DNA from: Gordionus sp. m RMFG-2023
Lineage: Eukaryota > Nematomorpha > Gordioida > Chordodea > Parachordodidae
Assembly (NCBI RefSeq): GCF_954871325.1
Contig: NC_088776.1
Span: 63,078,954 to 63,142,953, forward strand
Direction of reading: 5' to 3'
DNA length: 64,000 nt
Shown here: positions 1 through 11,022 of the stretch, piece after piece
Position numbering within the stretch: the first letter of the stretch is position 1
Layout of the letters: the number at the start of each line of letters is the position of its first letter
Notes under the pieces: generated by a model
The model's database searches: none
Told to the model about the DNA's origin: nothing
What the model saw: the letters and a program-made list of their open reading frames with translations, nothing else
Program-made: the position numbers and the translations under genes

Positions 1-315
1 TCCCAATTCTTGGTAGTAAGACACCACGCAGAGCAAACAATAAACCTAAATATTTGAGTTTAAATATAATTTGTTAATTTTAAAGAATATATTAAAAAGT
101 TATTCGGAAAAATAAAAGTAAATGCAATTAAATATGGTTTAAAAAAAAAAAGATAATTCCAAAATTACACTAAATAAAAAAAAAATAAAGAGAAAAATCA
201 TTTAAAAAAAGTTATACTTATATTGCAAGGGACATTTAAAGCACATGAGATTTTAAACCCCTCGTTATCTGTGTGGTGAAGAAGATAAAATTCCATATGG
301 CAACCCTTAATTAAG

Positions 316-437
316 GCCGCATTCATAGTGGATCCAATTTAACAGCTGATCGATTTTAAATCGGTTTATGAGAATCAGATTTTAAAAAATCGATCAGCTG
401 TTAAAAAGTGTCGGATTGGATCCACTATGAATGCGGC
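316..437. mobile_element. Palindromic MITE, 122 bp
   Basis: A perfect 23-bp inverted repeat starting GCCGCATTCATAGTGGATCC lies at 316-338 and 415-437, and the pairing continues inward through CAGCTGATCGATTTTAAA with small gaps. It has no coding capacity. It lies just past the 3' end of the four-TM gene. No clear target duplication was seen. Confidence 0.75.
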
Positions 438-826
438 TATCAGAATTATATTTAAAACATAATACATAAATAAAACTTGTCTAACAACCATGATAATTAT
501 TTTAAAATTTGATCGAGCAATATAATAAAGTTTAAGAATTACTGAAAAAATCTAAAATTTTAATTTTCTATATTAAATATAAATTATTATAATAACACCA
601 AATAATTCATAGTCTCTTTTATTAACATTTTTAAAACCATTATACTCTTTCTTTTTTTTTTGCATTGAAAATAAAGCATATGAAGTTGCCCAATTATCAG
701 AAAAAACATTTTCTTTCTAATTCACCAATCAAAGTTTCTAGTAATATTGTTTAGTAAAAAAAAAAAAAATTATTAAGACGCTATTGAAGAAAAAAAGAAC
801 TTCCAGATAGAAAATATTTATAGAGT

Positions 827-832
827 TTTATT
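827..832 (-). terminator. Poly(A) signal of the four-TM gene
   Basis: AATAAA on the minus strand, 20 bases past the stop codon of exon 6. It supports exon 6 as the last exon; the 3' UTR would then be very short. Confidence 0.5.
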
Positions 833-851
833 GTTAATCTTCGCAATGCAA

Positions 852-884
852 TTAAAAAGTATGGTGGTGGGTGTATAACTCCAC
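852..884 (-). CDS. Four-TM gene exon 6 (C-terminal tail and stop)
   Basis: After a TTATACCAG acceptor, ten codons VELYTHHHTF end at TAA in the phase set by exon 5. The exon is short, so it is less certain than the TM exons, but a poly(A) signal follows at once. Confidence 0.55.
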   Translation of the reverse strand: MELYTHHHTF

Positions 885-3800
885 CTGGTATAACGAAGGG
901 TTAATACAAGGCACATAAAAAATAGAAGATGATAGTAATTTATTTTAATTGGCTTACCAAAAAGAGAGCCACAATTATGTTGACGATGGCGCTAGCTAGG
1001 AAGCTGACCACACCGTGCTATAAAAAACATGAACATTAAAAATGTATACAAAATTATGTGTTCTATCTTATTAGATATAATATGTATGTGATGTGATAGT
1101 AGTTTAGTCAATTCAGGAACTATGCTCATATAACCCCCTACCCCTCAGGTTTTTAGTAAATAACATCTTTTTGAGAGATCTAATTTTACAGGAATCATAT
1201 TTCAGCAGGTATGGAATACATATCTTGTGTCACAAATTTTTGTTAATTTTATGGTAAAAATTTTCGGAATTCCGATATAATTAGACCTTTCAAATTTTTG
1301 TTTAAAAAACAACCAGCGTTATACGGTGATTTAAGTTTGAATGATTTGCTAAAACGATATAACATATTAACTTATTTTTAATAAAATAATAGGAAATTTA
1401 TATACATAACCCCCCCCCCCCTCCTCCAACATATGTTTTAGGCCAAACAAAGCAACTCTAAATTCTTTCATTTTAAAATTTAGAAATAGCGCCCAGTAAA
1501 TAATTTATAATTAGAGATTTAGAATCCTTATGGGTTCCATGTGGAGTTAAAAGATATACATTTACAGGTTTTTTTAATTATCCATTTTCAAAATCAGAGA
1601 GACTCCTTTTTTTAAAAAAAACAAATGTATATTTACACAATTTAGAAAAAGTATAATAACCGATTAATAAGTTATAGTAACTGGGAAAAGGTATACTCAC
1701 GTGAGGATTCGGAGTCTCAATTTTAAATCATCTGAAGATATTATCCAGCATGGTGTCTACCACCCTTCCATTTCATTTCAGACAATTTCACTAACCGATT
1801 TATAAAAAAAAGAACAAAAATCTTCTACGCATTCATGTAATATACAGATACGTTAAAATCGGATATTTCTAAATTTAGCGACCGCCCTCGTGAATGATTT
1901 TACAATTGAGATTTTAGAGACTCCGAAATATTAAATATATATATCTAATTTTTTTTTTTTAAAAAACCAACTAACCGCATTATATTCGTATGTTACATTA
2001 TATATTATTAAACATTTTTATATAAAATGGAACAATAATTACCCCCAAAGCTAAGGTGGCAATCGATGAACATAGGACTATTATTATCATGAGCATTAGA
2101 CTCACCATCCATGGTACAAAGTAACTCCGATTATTCTTTCATCAGATAATTCGAGTATATATAATAAAATAATATGTTAAAAGATAAAATTGTGCTTTAA
2201 GAGTCATTTAAGAATCAATGATAAAAAACACGGCAAAACTCAACTTTTAACAAACAAGCTATTAAGTAAACATCGGTTTATTTAAAAAATACAGCTTAAT
2301 TATGAACGCGGGTAAATATAATAAATTACTGCCCGGTATCGTTCCGCCCTTATAATTAAGTATTTTATCGGTTAACTATTCACTAAATTTCGCTTAAGTT
2401 TAATATTTGTACACTCAAATATCTAATTGCTCAATTTATAAGTTTTTATAAAAAAGCAATTTGCGAAAATGGTTGTCAAAATAGCCCCTACAAATTTTAA
2501 GTTAGATAATTTATAATGGAATTAAAACATGGTAACCAAGATATTGCAATTTAACCATTCCCAATATCATAAGTTTCATAAATAGCTGGTTTGCTTAATT
2601 AAATGATTATACAAAATCTTATATCAGTTAGATGTGCAAATGTTATTTAAAAGATATGATTAGTGTTTTATTTTGAGAAGTATGTGATCCAATTTTTTAG
2701 CTTTAAGTTTCGTTTATAACAATATCTTATATATTAACATTATAAATTCGACTCCTTTGCAAATATATAAATTAATGTGAAGATTTACATTTTCATATTA
2801 TTAATATATATTAACAAACATTGAAAGTCATAAACATATAATATCAATATTAACTGTAAAACAAATTCACTAATAATGCAAAATTTCATAAATAATAAAT
2901 GTAAAACAATTTCATAAATTTTAAATGCAACAATTTCATCAATATTAAATGCAAAACAATTTTATAAATATTAAATGTAAAACAATTTTATAAATATTAA
3001 ATGTAAAACAATTTTATTAATATTAGATGCAAAACAATTTCATAAATATTAAATACAAAACAATTTTATGAATATTAAATGCAAAACAATTATATAAATA
3101 TAAAATGTAAAACAATTACTTCATATTAAATGCACAACAATTTCATCATTCAAAAAAGTACAGTGGGCAGGTATCATACCGACTACCGTCTTTACTATTT
3201 TTAAGTTATAATTAGGTATTTTGTCGTTTAGCTATTCGTTAAATTTCTCTTTAACTTATAATTAAAAATGCTCAAATATTTTAAGCTTAATAATCAAATT
3301 ATATGCATTTATAAATATTATATTAAGATTCTTTAAAAATAATTAGAGTTCCTTCAAATATTTATTTAGCAATAACTGTGTCTGCCAATAACTAATTATA
3401 CCTCTTAAAATAAAAAAAGATCCAAGTTAAAATGAATAATATTTTTATAATGTTTTTTAAAAATGTAGATCATACCTGAAATTTATATTAACAAATAATT
3501 GTAATTAGATTATAAATAATTAAGTCTAGTTCATGCATGATGTGTGTTATTCAGTCAATCAGGCCACTCTACTTTTTATGAATAATGAGTATTTAAATAG
3601 ATGTAATTGTTTTACATTTGACATTTATAAAATTGTTTTGCATTTAATATTGCTGAAATTGTTGCATTTAAAATTTATGAAATTGTTTTACCATTTATGA
3701 AATTTTGTATTGGTGAATTTGTTTTACATTTAATATTGATAAAAGATTAAATTTCTTCATTTGTGTGATTATTTAATGAGATTATATGTGTAAGAATAAG

Positions 3801-6670
3801 TTTCAATGTTTGTTAATATATATTATTTTACTCTAAAATAATTCTTCACATTCATTCATAATTTGATATATAATTATAATATATTTGCAAAAGTCATTGT
3901 AAGTTTTTATTTTGTTTTAATTTTAATATATTATTTAATGTTACGAAAATGGAAAGTGAAGTATAATTTATAACATTAATATATGAGGAATTGTTATCAA
4001 TGGAACTTAAAGCTAAAAAGTGAGAATATTAGATACCTATTTATCAACACTAGTGTCAATACTTCTCAAAATAAAACACTCATCATATCTTTTAAATAAA
4101 ATTTATTAATCTTACTGATATAAGATTTTTTGTAATCAATTAAATTAATAGAGACTCAAAAATCTAAATAAGTAAGCCAGCTATTTATGAAACTTATGCA
4201 TATCGAGAATGGTTAAATTGCAATATTTTGGTCACCATCTTCTAATTCCATCATAAATTCTCTCGCTTAAAATTTGTAGGGGCCATTCTGACAGCCATTT
4301 TTATCTTATTTGCCTCTTTAATTCTTTCTTAATAGTATTACTAAGCTGACCCAAACCCTTTTAGATATAATTCATTAAATATAAAAATGTCAATTTACCC
4401 GTCTAATACCCATTATCAGAAATATCGATGAGATGACCACGAATATGGCGAACAAAAGTTCCAAACCCCATCCAATATTGAAACCTTGCGTTATATTATT
4501 GTTTTTCAAAATTTGTTATTAATAATAATTCGTTTCGTATATTCGTAAGGTTTATTCGTTACTTCCTCATAAGTGTTGTTAAACGACCCGGTTTAGGTCG
4601 ATTTTTAAAACCGGCCGACCCGGTTTAGGTCAATTTTTAAAACCGGCCGACCCGGTTAGGGTTTTAGCTATAAGAATATTATGTAATCCTGGAGATTGTG
4701 CTTATAGGTAGTGGTAGGAATGTTATCGCGGTTTACATCATATTATCTTGAAATGTTTGATCAGACCGTCCCAAATTTTTTTAATTTAAAATGTAAATAA
4801 GACCATTAATATAAACACAAACCTCTTATTCTATCAGGAGTCGTTCCGGCGTGAAGATAATCTATATTCTTCTTGTTCCATGCCGTCAAATAGTATATTC
4901 TGGATATGGCTTGTAGCAGGAAATAAATCTAAATATAAAAAGGAAACCTTATAAGTTAAGTAAAACTCGCATAATCAATAATTAATAACGTTTATAAAAT
5001 ATCTTCGAAGAAGCATTTGTATAAATGTTGGGATAAAGGGGTATCTTGAAAGGGATTAATCCTTAGTTGGATGGAACATATTCTGAAGAGGTTCTACAGA
5101 CGAAAATTCTTGGTCTTGTGCTTTATAAGGAAAACGGTGCCTTTGCCGGCTTGAAGTATGCAAAAAATTCTCTTTCAGTTTTTATTAGCGTTGTTAAATT
5201 ACCTAATCTGACCATCTCTATTGATGTTTAGTCATTAGCCTAAAAAATAGAATTAAGCCTCTAAGTTAAGTCTCAACTTGAATATTGATTAGAATATTTT
5301 TGAATAAAAACATGGCTACGGTATTATAGTTTACTAAAGTTATGTAGTTTATAAACACAAGTTTATATATTAGTTACTCTTTGGGGTTGATGGGTCATAT
5401 ATATAAACTTGGTGAATCATCATTAGGGTGAATCACATATCAGGGCACAAAAAATGGGTACAAGATAGGGAATGGGGAGAATAGAGGGAATTTCCCTTCT
5501 AGAGATGAAGAAAGAGCATTTTTTGGTTGGGAGTAGATTGTAATTGCTTGACTTAAGGATTACAACGCCAGATATTCAGGACCAGTTTGCCATGCCTCAC
5601 TTCTCATGGAGGTAAAAAGGCAGGAATCTGAGGGAGTATGGAATTCAGAAAAAAAGAAGAGTTTTTATAGATGCGCGTGAAAGAAAGGAAGAAAGAAAGA
5701 AAGAAAGAAAGAAAGGAAGAAAGAAAGAAAGAGATAAAGAAAGCACTTTTCTATAATGATTTTAAAGCAATCGTAACATATCGAGTTGAGTCTTATTTTT
5801 TTATTTTATATTTAGCAATTGATTTTTGGAAACTCGACAAAATCTTCGAAAGCATCCCCCTCCGCCTGCCACCTACTGTCTGTTATGAATGCCAGTCATA
5901 AAAAAAACAGTTAGAAGTATGATTGAAAAAAAAAACAAAAAAAATATAATTGTAGTTTTATCTCAACCTTTTTTTTGAGATTATCATATTGGAATTTAAG
6001 AATAATCAAGCGCCATTTTTGTATTTTAATTAATATTCACATGTTACAATCTGTATAATAAACATAAATATTTAACGAATTTTGATTTTCATTTTCTTCT
6101 TTAAAAATATAAAATTGGATTGGAAAATAATTACCCCGGACCTATAAATTCCTTTATTGAGAATTGAATAAATGTAGATAAAAATTCCCCCTCAAATTTT
6201 GTAAAATAAAAAACAATTATTTTTTAGGTGGCAGATGAGATCTACTAGAGGCTTGCAAATCTGGAACTGAGTTTTCAACCTTTTGAACGTTAATGTCAAA
6301 TGGTAGCCAATATGGAGGCCGGGTTATATAGATCAATGTATATATAATACCTAGACTGACGATTCATTCATTTAAGGTATACATCAATGCAAATCAGCTG
6401 AAGACGTCATCTTGGTTACATTCATCATTATTTAAAATTTTAAACGAGAAGCCTAATTTATTCCCATATCTGATGCAAAACTTTATTAATGAATTACCGG
6501 ATCATGGAGATAATAAGGAATACAAGTTATCAATTTAATAGTTTTTAACATGAGAATAATTATTATATGTGTTTACCAAAATGGCGGGTCCAGCTGATTT
6601 GCTTTTTAACGACGCTTAAAAAATGAATTTTAATGAATGAATCGTCAGTCTAGGTTATTATATATGTCAT

Positions 6671-6749
<79 letters not shown>

Positions 6750-9700
6750 AAAGAAAGAAAGAAAAAAAGAAAGAAAGAAAGAAAAGAAAAGAAAGAAAGA
6801 AAACAAAGAAAGAATAAAAAAATTATCAAATGAAATTTTCGTGGTTTAGTAATATATATTACTTATAGAGATATTTTTTGGGGGAATTTTGAAGAATATT
6901 TTGTATAGGAAATTTAGTCACATTTTTTTTTGTTCCATTTCTGCGAAATTTATGTTCGCGAACTTAGAAAACGCTGTATCAATTTTTTTAACCACACTTA
7001 AGACATTTTTACCTCAGAGAGGAAAACTGAAGTTGTGTGGACTTAATTTGGATAATATCGTCATTAGCTTGTGGGGGGGGGAGAGATGGAGGTTGGGAGT
7101 AGATCTGTTATACCCTGCCTCTATATCTAACATATAGCAAAAAAATTAAGGAGAAACAAAAAAAACGTTAATTATTTTTGTTGAAAGTGTGAAATGTAAT
7201 AGTGTCCCAAATAACGAAGCTAATAGTTCGAACCAATTTGAGAGTTTTAGATAAAAAAAAAAGAAGCAAACTATTTACGTTTTTGTTAATGTTTACAAAT
7301 CCATTTGAAGTGCCTTTGTTTGCCAAAACGCTCAATTACATCGCGCTATAAAGGATTCTTTGGGTTCTTGCACATATTAGTTGTTATAATATATATCAGA
7401 GACATGCCGGATACTCGAGCCGAGCCGTAATTTAAATTTTTTAAATTTAACCGAACCGGGCAGTAAATGATACCTTTGCAGGTCTCTTATATAAATATTA
7501 TTTCCAAGTTTTTTGCTTTCTTAAAATGATGGAGACACAAAAATAATAATTAAATTTTAGAGGATAAAATAACATGTATTTATACGTTTTTTTTTAAAAT
7601 AAATTTTCGAAAAAGTTATGCTAAAAAAAAAAATTTGAAAATTTATTATAAATTACCATAATTTATGTATTTGAAGAAACGAAGCCAAAAAATCAGTTAC
7701 ACAAAAATATGTTAAACTTGGCTTTATTTTTTGTAATTTGTTTTTTTAAACAAGTTAGTGATGATGGTACTATGAAAAATTATCTTAATATTAATAAAAT
7801 AATTATTTTCTTTCACCTTTTTGACTGGTAGAAATACGAATTAGTTAAAATATAAAAACTACATTTCAAATCTTTCATGTTCAAATTTTCTTTTAACCCC
7901 GTGTTTTTAAGTGACAGGTGTAGGCTCAGAGGTCACAAAATCTGGACAGTGAGGAACAGACCTTTTAACGGGGTCAGTCGCGTGGTTAAAAATATTTAAA
8001 AAAATATATGATTTCTGCTTTTTTTTGAAAAAATTTCTACGAATTTGGATATGGGGAAATTTAGTTCCTATTTTCATTTCCGGAAAAATTTTTATGCGAG
8101 GCATCAATGTCACATGGGATGCGACTTTTGAAGGATTTTTTGTTATTTATAGTTTCGAAGTTTCAGGCTACCCCTGATCAAAAGAAACTTAACCGATATA
8201 TCATTTTTTAATAACAATTTTCAATCATTTTTAGGAAAAAATTTTGTCCGTAGATTATCATAATCCGGGGGAATTTTGGTCCAAACGCTAAAAAATTTAA
8301 AAATTAAAGCATTCTAATTTCCCATTATAAATTTCATATGTGAAAGCGAAGGCGTGTCAAAATTTTTCAAAAAAATGTTTGCTTCGAAATGAATTTCGCA
8401 GGTATATATTTTCTTTATATTTGTATTGGAAGAGAAGAGAAGAGAAGAGAAGAGAAGAGAAGAGAAGAGAAGAGAAGAGAAGAGAAGAGAAGAGAAGAGA
8501 AGAGAAGAGAAGAGAAGAGGAGAGAGAAATAAACTTCATTCTTTTTTAAAGCGATCTTGTTTATTTGAACTATATTTAGAACGATAATTAAAACACACCC
8601 AAATTTTAACCTTGAAATATCATTATTTAAAAAAAAAATAAAATTAATTTATTATTAGTTTTAAAATTATAATTCGCCAAGAATTTAAAATAAATCAAAA
8701 TCCCAATTTTAGAATAATTAATTTATTATATATATGATATAATATATTCTATCTCATCTGATTCATCTTTTGCAGTATTTTTTAACATTTTTTTTAAATA
8801 TTTATATTAATTAATATTAATTAAATAATAATATTATTTAAATTTTTAGAAAAATTATTATTAGTATATTTTTTATTTTCAGAACATATTTCACCTAAAT
8901 AAACAAAAAAAACAAAAAGCTAGAATTTGAATTATTATTATAGATCAAAAAATCTATAAGTAGAGAATAATTTTTATGATTGCTAAAAATTAATTGGTAA
9001 AATGATATTAATTATTATATATTTTTTATTTAGATTATAAGTTATTGATTTTCTATTATTCTTATTTTCCAATTCCCTCGAATTTCTTGCTATTCCATCT
9101 TTCTACGTTCTTCCCCGCTTTGCAAAGTGGTTTGGAGAATTGATCTCAAAAATAAATAATAAACTCTACGAATCAAAGGAGGAATAAAAATAGTTGGGAT
9201 ACTTTTGAATTTGTTTAATAAAAAAAATTGAATAAATTTTTAATCTTTTATTTTTCTATTCTATTATATTCTTCTCCATTCATTTAATTTTTCTTTTTTC
9301 TTGTGCGTGCGTGAGAACTCTCCTGCAAAAAACCAGAATTATCTTGGAACCCTTTCTATACCTAAGATGACGTCACATTCTTGTCGAACTGTTATCTCCA
9401 TGCACGCGCATGCGCATAAAATGTTTCCCTCAAAATTGAAATCAAATAACTATTATTATTATTATTATTTATATCGACGCCAATTATTAAAATTTAATAT
9501 TTTATGGAGAGAAAAAAAGGCATAAGCGAGGAAGGTAAACATAAAAATCGCTTTTTAAGTTTTTGGCGCCAAGATATATTTTTACTCCTTCCGGAATATA
9601 CCGATATTTTATCAAAAAATTAATCTGAATCATATAATATATTATAATTAGAAAATACAAACAATTTCATTAACCGTTAATATAAAAAAATATAATCAAT

Positions 9701-10821
9701 AATTTTTATATATTTACGAAGGTGTTCTTTATTGGCAACAAAAATATTCGCTTTATGATACCCCCCCCCCCCCCCCCTTGATATATATTTTATATTTTAA
9801 AAGGTGAGAAAAAAAATTATGGAAATCCAATCTTGATAAATAAATAAATAAATAATATATTGGAGGGAAGAATAGATAAAAAAAAAAATCTTATCATGCC
9901 CCCCCCCCCTGGTATGATCCTATTGTAGATATTTTTCTTAAAAAAAAAGATTTTACGGCTTCCATCGTTCTTCCGCTTCTATAAGAGATATATTGGGCCA
10001 ACAAGGAAATACAGCTGTCTAGTTATCCGCTCCCCAGGGAAAGTGAGAGAGAGTGAGAGTGAGGGAAAAATAAAATGGAAACGATAAAATCTATATAATA
10101 GCTTAAAGTGGGTGGTGATCGGGGTAGGTGTTCTACTGAATAGAATAAAACGGTTCAAGGCATTCCTTTTTTGCTTCTGTTTTTTTTGCTTCGATGCATT
10201 CACCTAAACCTACTTTCTATTAGACAATGTATCGTCTAAATCATTTCTTAAACTATATTAAATATTTAATGAATGTATTATGTTAGCGTCAAATACGTTT
10301 TTTTTCCCGGTAAAGTCTTATTTAAAAAAAAAAAAAATTAAATCATTTTTTGAGGGTGTTTTATTAAATTCATGTATTCCAGCATGTTTAGAAATACCCA
10401 TCTTTATGAATTGTAGATAATTTTGATGTTAAACCTTTGAGTCATTCGGGTTCAGGAAATTTAAAATTGTTTGGTTAGATATTTTGAAAGCACAGAGTAA
10501 ACAGATACCGATTTTAGGACAACTCATTATACCCGGGGTAAAATGAACCTGGGGCAGGTCCGGACCCCTCTTAGGAAATCGGTTTCGATTAAGTTCCCGT
10601 TATCAAAATTTCCATTAAATGAAATTTAAAAATTCTTGAATTCGGGTTCGGTTTCACATCTCTGGAAAAAAAATAAAACATTGCGCCGGAAAAAAACTCA
10701 TAGACGTTAACGCATACAATAAAACATTACGTCATTGTGTTTTTACCAAGGTAATGATCGCGGATATCATACTCCCCTGCCTCAGGGAGAAGCACAAACA
10801 ACAGGATTTGAGAATGGCCAT
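852..10821 (-). CDS. Four-transmembrane membrane protein gene, six exons, complete (DUF4728-like)
   Basis: A minus-strand gene assembled from six exons: 10821-10747, 4928-4823, 4484-4399, 2135-2043, 1017-958 and 884-852. Each has AG acceptor and GT donor sites and all join in phase, giving 453 nt (150 residues plus stop). The N-terminus MAILKSCCLCFSLRQG is a Cys-rich cytoplasmic cap typical of small arthropod four-TM proteins. TM1 spans exons 1-2, TM2 is WGLELLFAIFVVISSIF, TM3 follows VPW, and TM4 is VVSFLASAIVNIIVALFL. The loop between TM1 and TM2 would be extracellular. The family has no firmly known biochemical role; it is a plasma or endo-membrane protein. The 5.8-kb intron 1 is full of repeats. 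A poly(A) signal lies 20 bases past the stop. Family assignment rests on layout and the Cys-rich and PW signatures, so it is good but not proven. Tetraspanin is less likely because no CCG motif is seen. Confidence 0.72.
958..1017 (-). CDS. Four-TM gene exon 5 (TM4)
   Basis: 20 codons, HGVVSFLASAIVNIIVALFL, between a TTTTTTATAG acceptor and a GTAAGC donor, phase 0 at both ends. It is almost wholly hydrophobic. Confidence 0.75.
1700..1925. repeat. Imperfect inverted repeat, MITE-like
   Basis: CGGAGTCTCAATTTTAAATC near 1710 recurs inverted, with a small insertion, at about 1893-1924. It lies in an intron of the four-TM gene. Similar words occur near 24.09 kb, so it may belong to a dispersed family. 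Confidence 0.4.
2043..2135 (-). CDS. Four-TM gene exon 4 (TM3)
   Basis: 31 codons starting NNRSYFVPWMV and running through a hydrophobic span to IATLALG. Phase 0 at both ends. The Pro-Trp at the start of this span is a recurrent feature of TM3 in arthropod four-TM proteins of this kind. Confidence 0.75.
2450..4330. mobile_element. Long inverted-repeat element with internal short tandem repeats
   Basis: Sequence at about 2465-2810 (starting AAATGGTTGTCAAAATAGCC) recurs inverted at about 4000-4310. The middle carries about ten copies of a ~32-bp AT-rich unit, roughly AATATTAAATGCAAAACAAT, at 2870-3140, and inverted copies of that word at 3600-3730. No ORF is seen. It lies in an intron of the four-TM gene. 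A related piece lies at 20.9-22.0 kb. Confidence 0.6.
4399..4484 (-). CDS. Four-TM gene exon 3 (TM2)
   Basis: 28 codons, FNIGWGLELLFAIFVV through IFLIMGIRR, form one clear membrane span closed by two Arg. Donor GTAAAT, phase 0. Confidence 0.75.
4823..4928 (-). CDS. Four-TM gene exon 2 (end of TM1 and first loop)
   Basis: The acceptor is TATATTTAG. 35 codons beginning IYFLLQAISRIYYLTAW complete TM1 and give a polar loop ending TTPDRIR. The last nucleotide G combines with GT of exon 3 to make Gly. The other two frames carry stops or a less protein-like sequence. Confidence 0.7.
5072..5162 (+). pseudogene. Coding-like fragment, unrecognised (possibly a decayed transposase)
   Basis: After an ATCCTTAG acceptor-like site the plus strand reads LDGTYSEEVLQTKILGLVLY and continues open for about 17 more residues. 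The composition is protein-like and richer in GC than the surroundings. A mariner-type transposase has a loosely similar 'EVL' stretch, but the diagnostic FQQDGAP that should follow is absent. It could equally be a stray exon. No function is assigned. Confidence 0.25.
5680..5738 (+). repeat. GAAA microsatellite
   Basis: About 15 GAAA/GGAA units on the plus strand; the ORF over it is an artefact of the repeat. Confidence 0.9.
6350..6654. mobile_element. MITE, 305 bp, perfect 23-bp terminal inverted repeats
   Basis: CCTAGACTGACGATTCATTC and three more bases at 6350-6372 are exactly repeated in inverse at 6632-6654, and the pairing extends imperfectly outward through TA-rich flanks. The interior shows no recognised gene. 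A (GAAA)n tract begins 15 bases past the right end. No clean target duplication is visible. Confidence 0.75.
6669..6818 (+). repeat. GAAA microsatellite, ~150 bp
   Basis: GAAA units with a few irregular GAAAA and GAAAAA steps toward the right end; it directly follows the MITE at 6350-6654. Confidence 0.9.
8430..8526 (+). repeat. GAGAA pentanucleotide microsatellite
   Basis: About 18 near-perfect GAGAA units. Overlapping ORFs on both strands (polyR/E and polyL/S/F) are repeat artefacts. Confidence 0.9.
9368..9416 (+). promoter_or_regulatory. Promoter-like cluster: perfect CRE and perfect NRF-1 site
   Basis: TGACGTCA (full cAMP-response element) lies at 9368-9375 and CGCGCATGCGCA (full NRF-1 consensus) at 9405-9416, in an otherwise AT-rich region. 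Both motifs are typical of CpG-containing animal promoters. A candidate start codon with a downstream splice donor follows at 9504. The motifs are seen; promoter activity is inferred. Confidence 0.4.
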
Positions 10822-10915
10822 GTCAGTTTTTTTGTCTTACGAGTATCTGTTTTTTTTAACTGGAATAAAAAATAAAATATAATTAAAATTTTCATTCTTT
10901 CTTTCTTTCTTTCAT

Positions 10916-10986
<71 letters not shown>

Positions 10987-10991
10987 ATCTT

Positions 10992-11022
<31 letters not shown>

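Larger units (their letters stand above)
4929..10746. other. Intron 1 of the four-TM gene, repeat-filled
   Basis: A 5.8-kb stretch between exons 1 and 2. It holds GAAA and GAGAA microsatellites, a 23-bp-TIR MITE at 6350-6654, GC-rich repeat fragments near 7.4 kb, two long C runs near 9.77 and 9.90 kb, and on the plus strand a promoter-like cluster at 9.37-9.42 kb with a possible first exon at 9504. Otherwise AT-rich with nothing recognised. Confidence 0.5.

Noticed and set aside
7907-8113. 68-codon minus-strand ORF
   Set aside because: No family resemblance, no splice context; likely chance in repeat-derived DNA.
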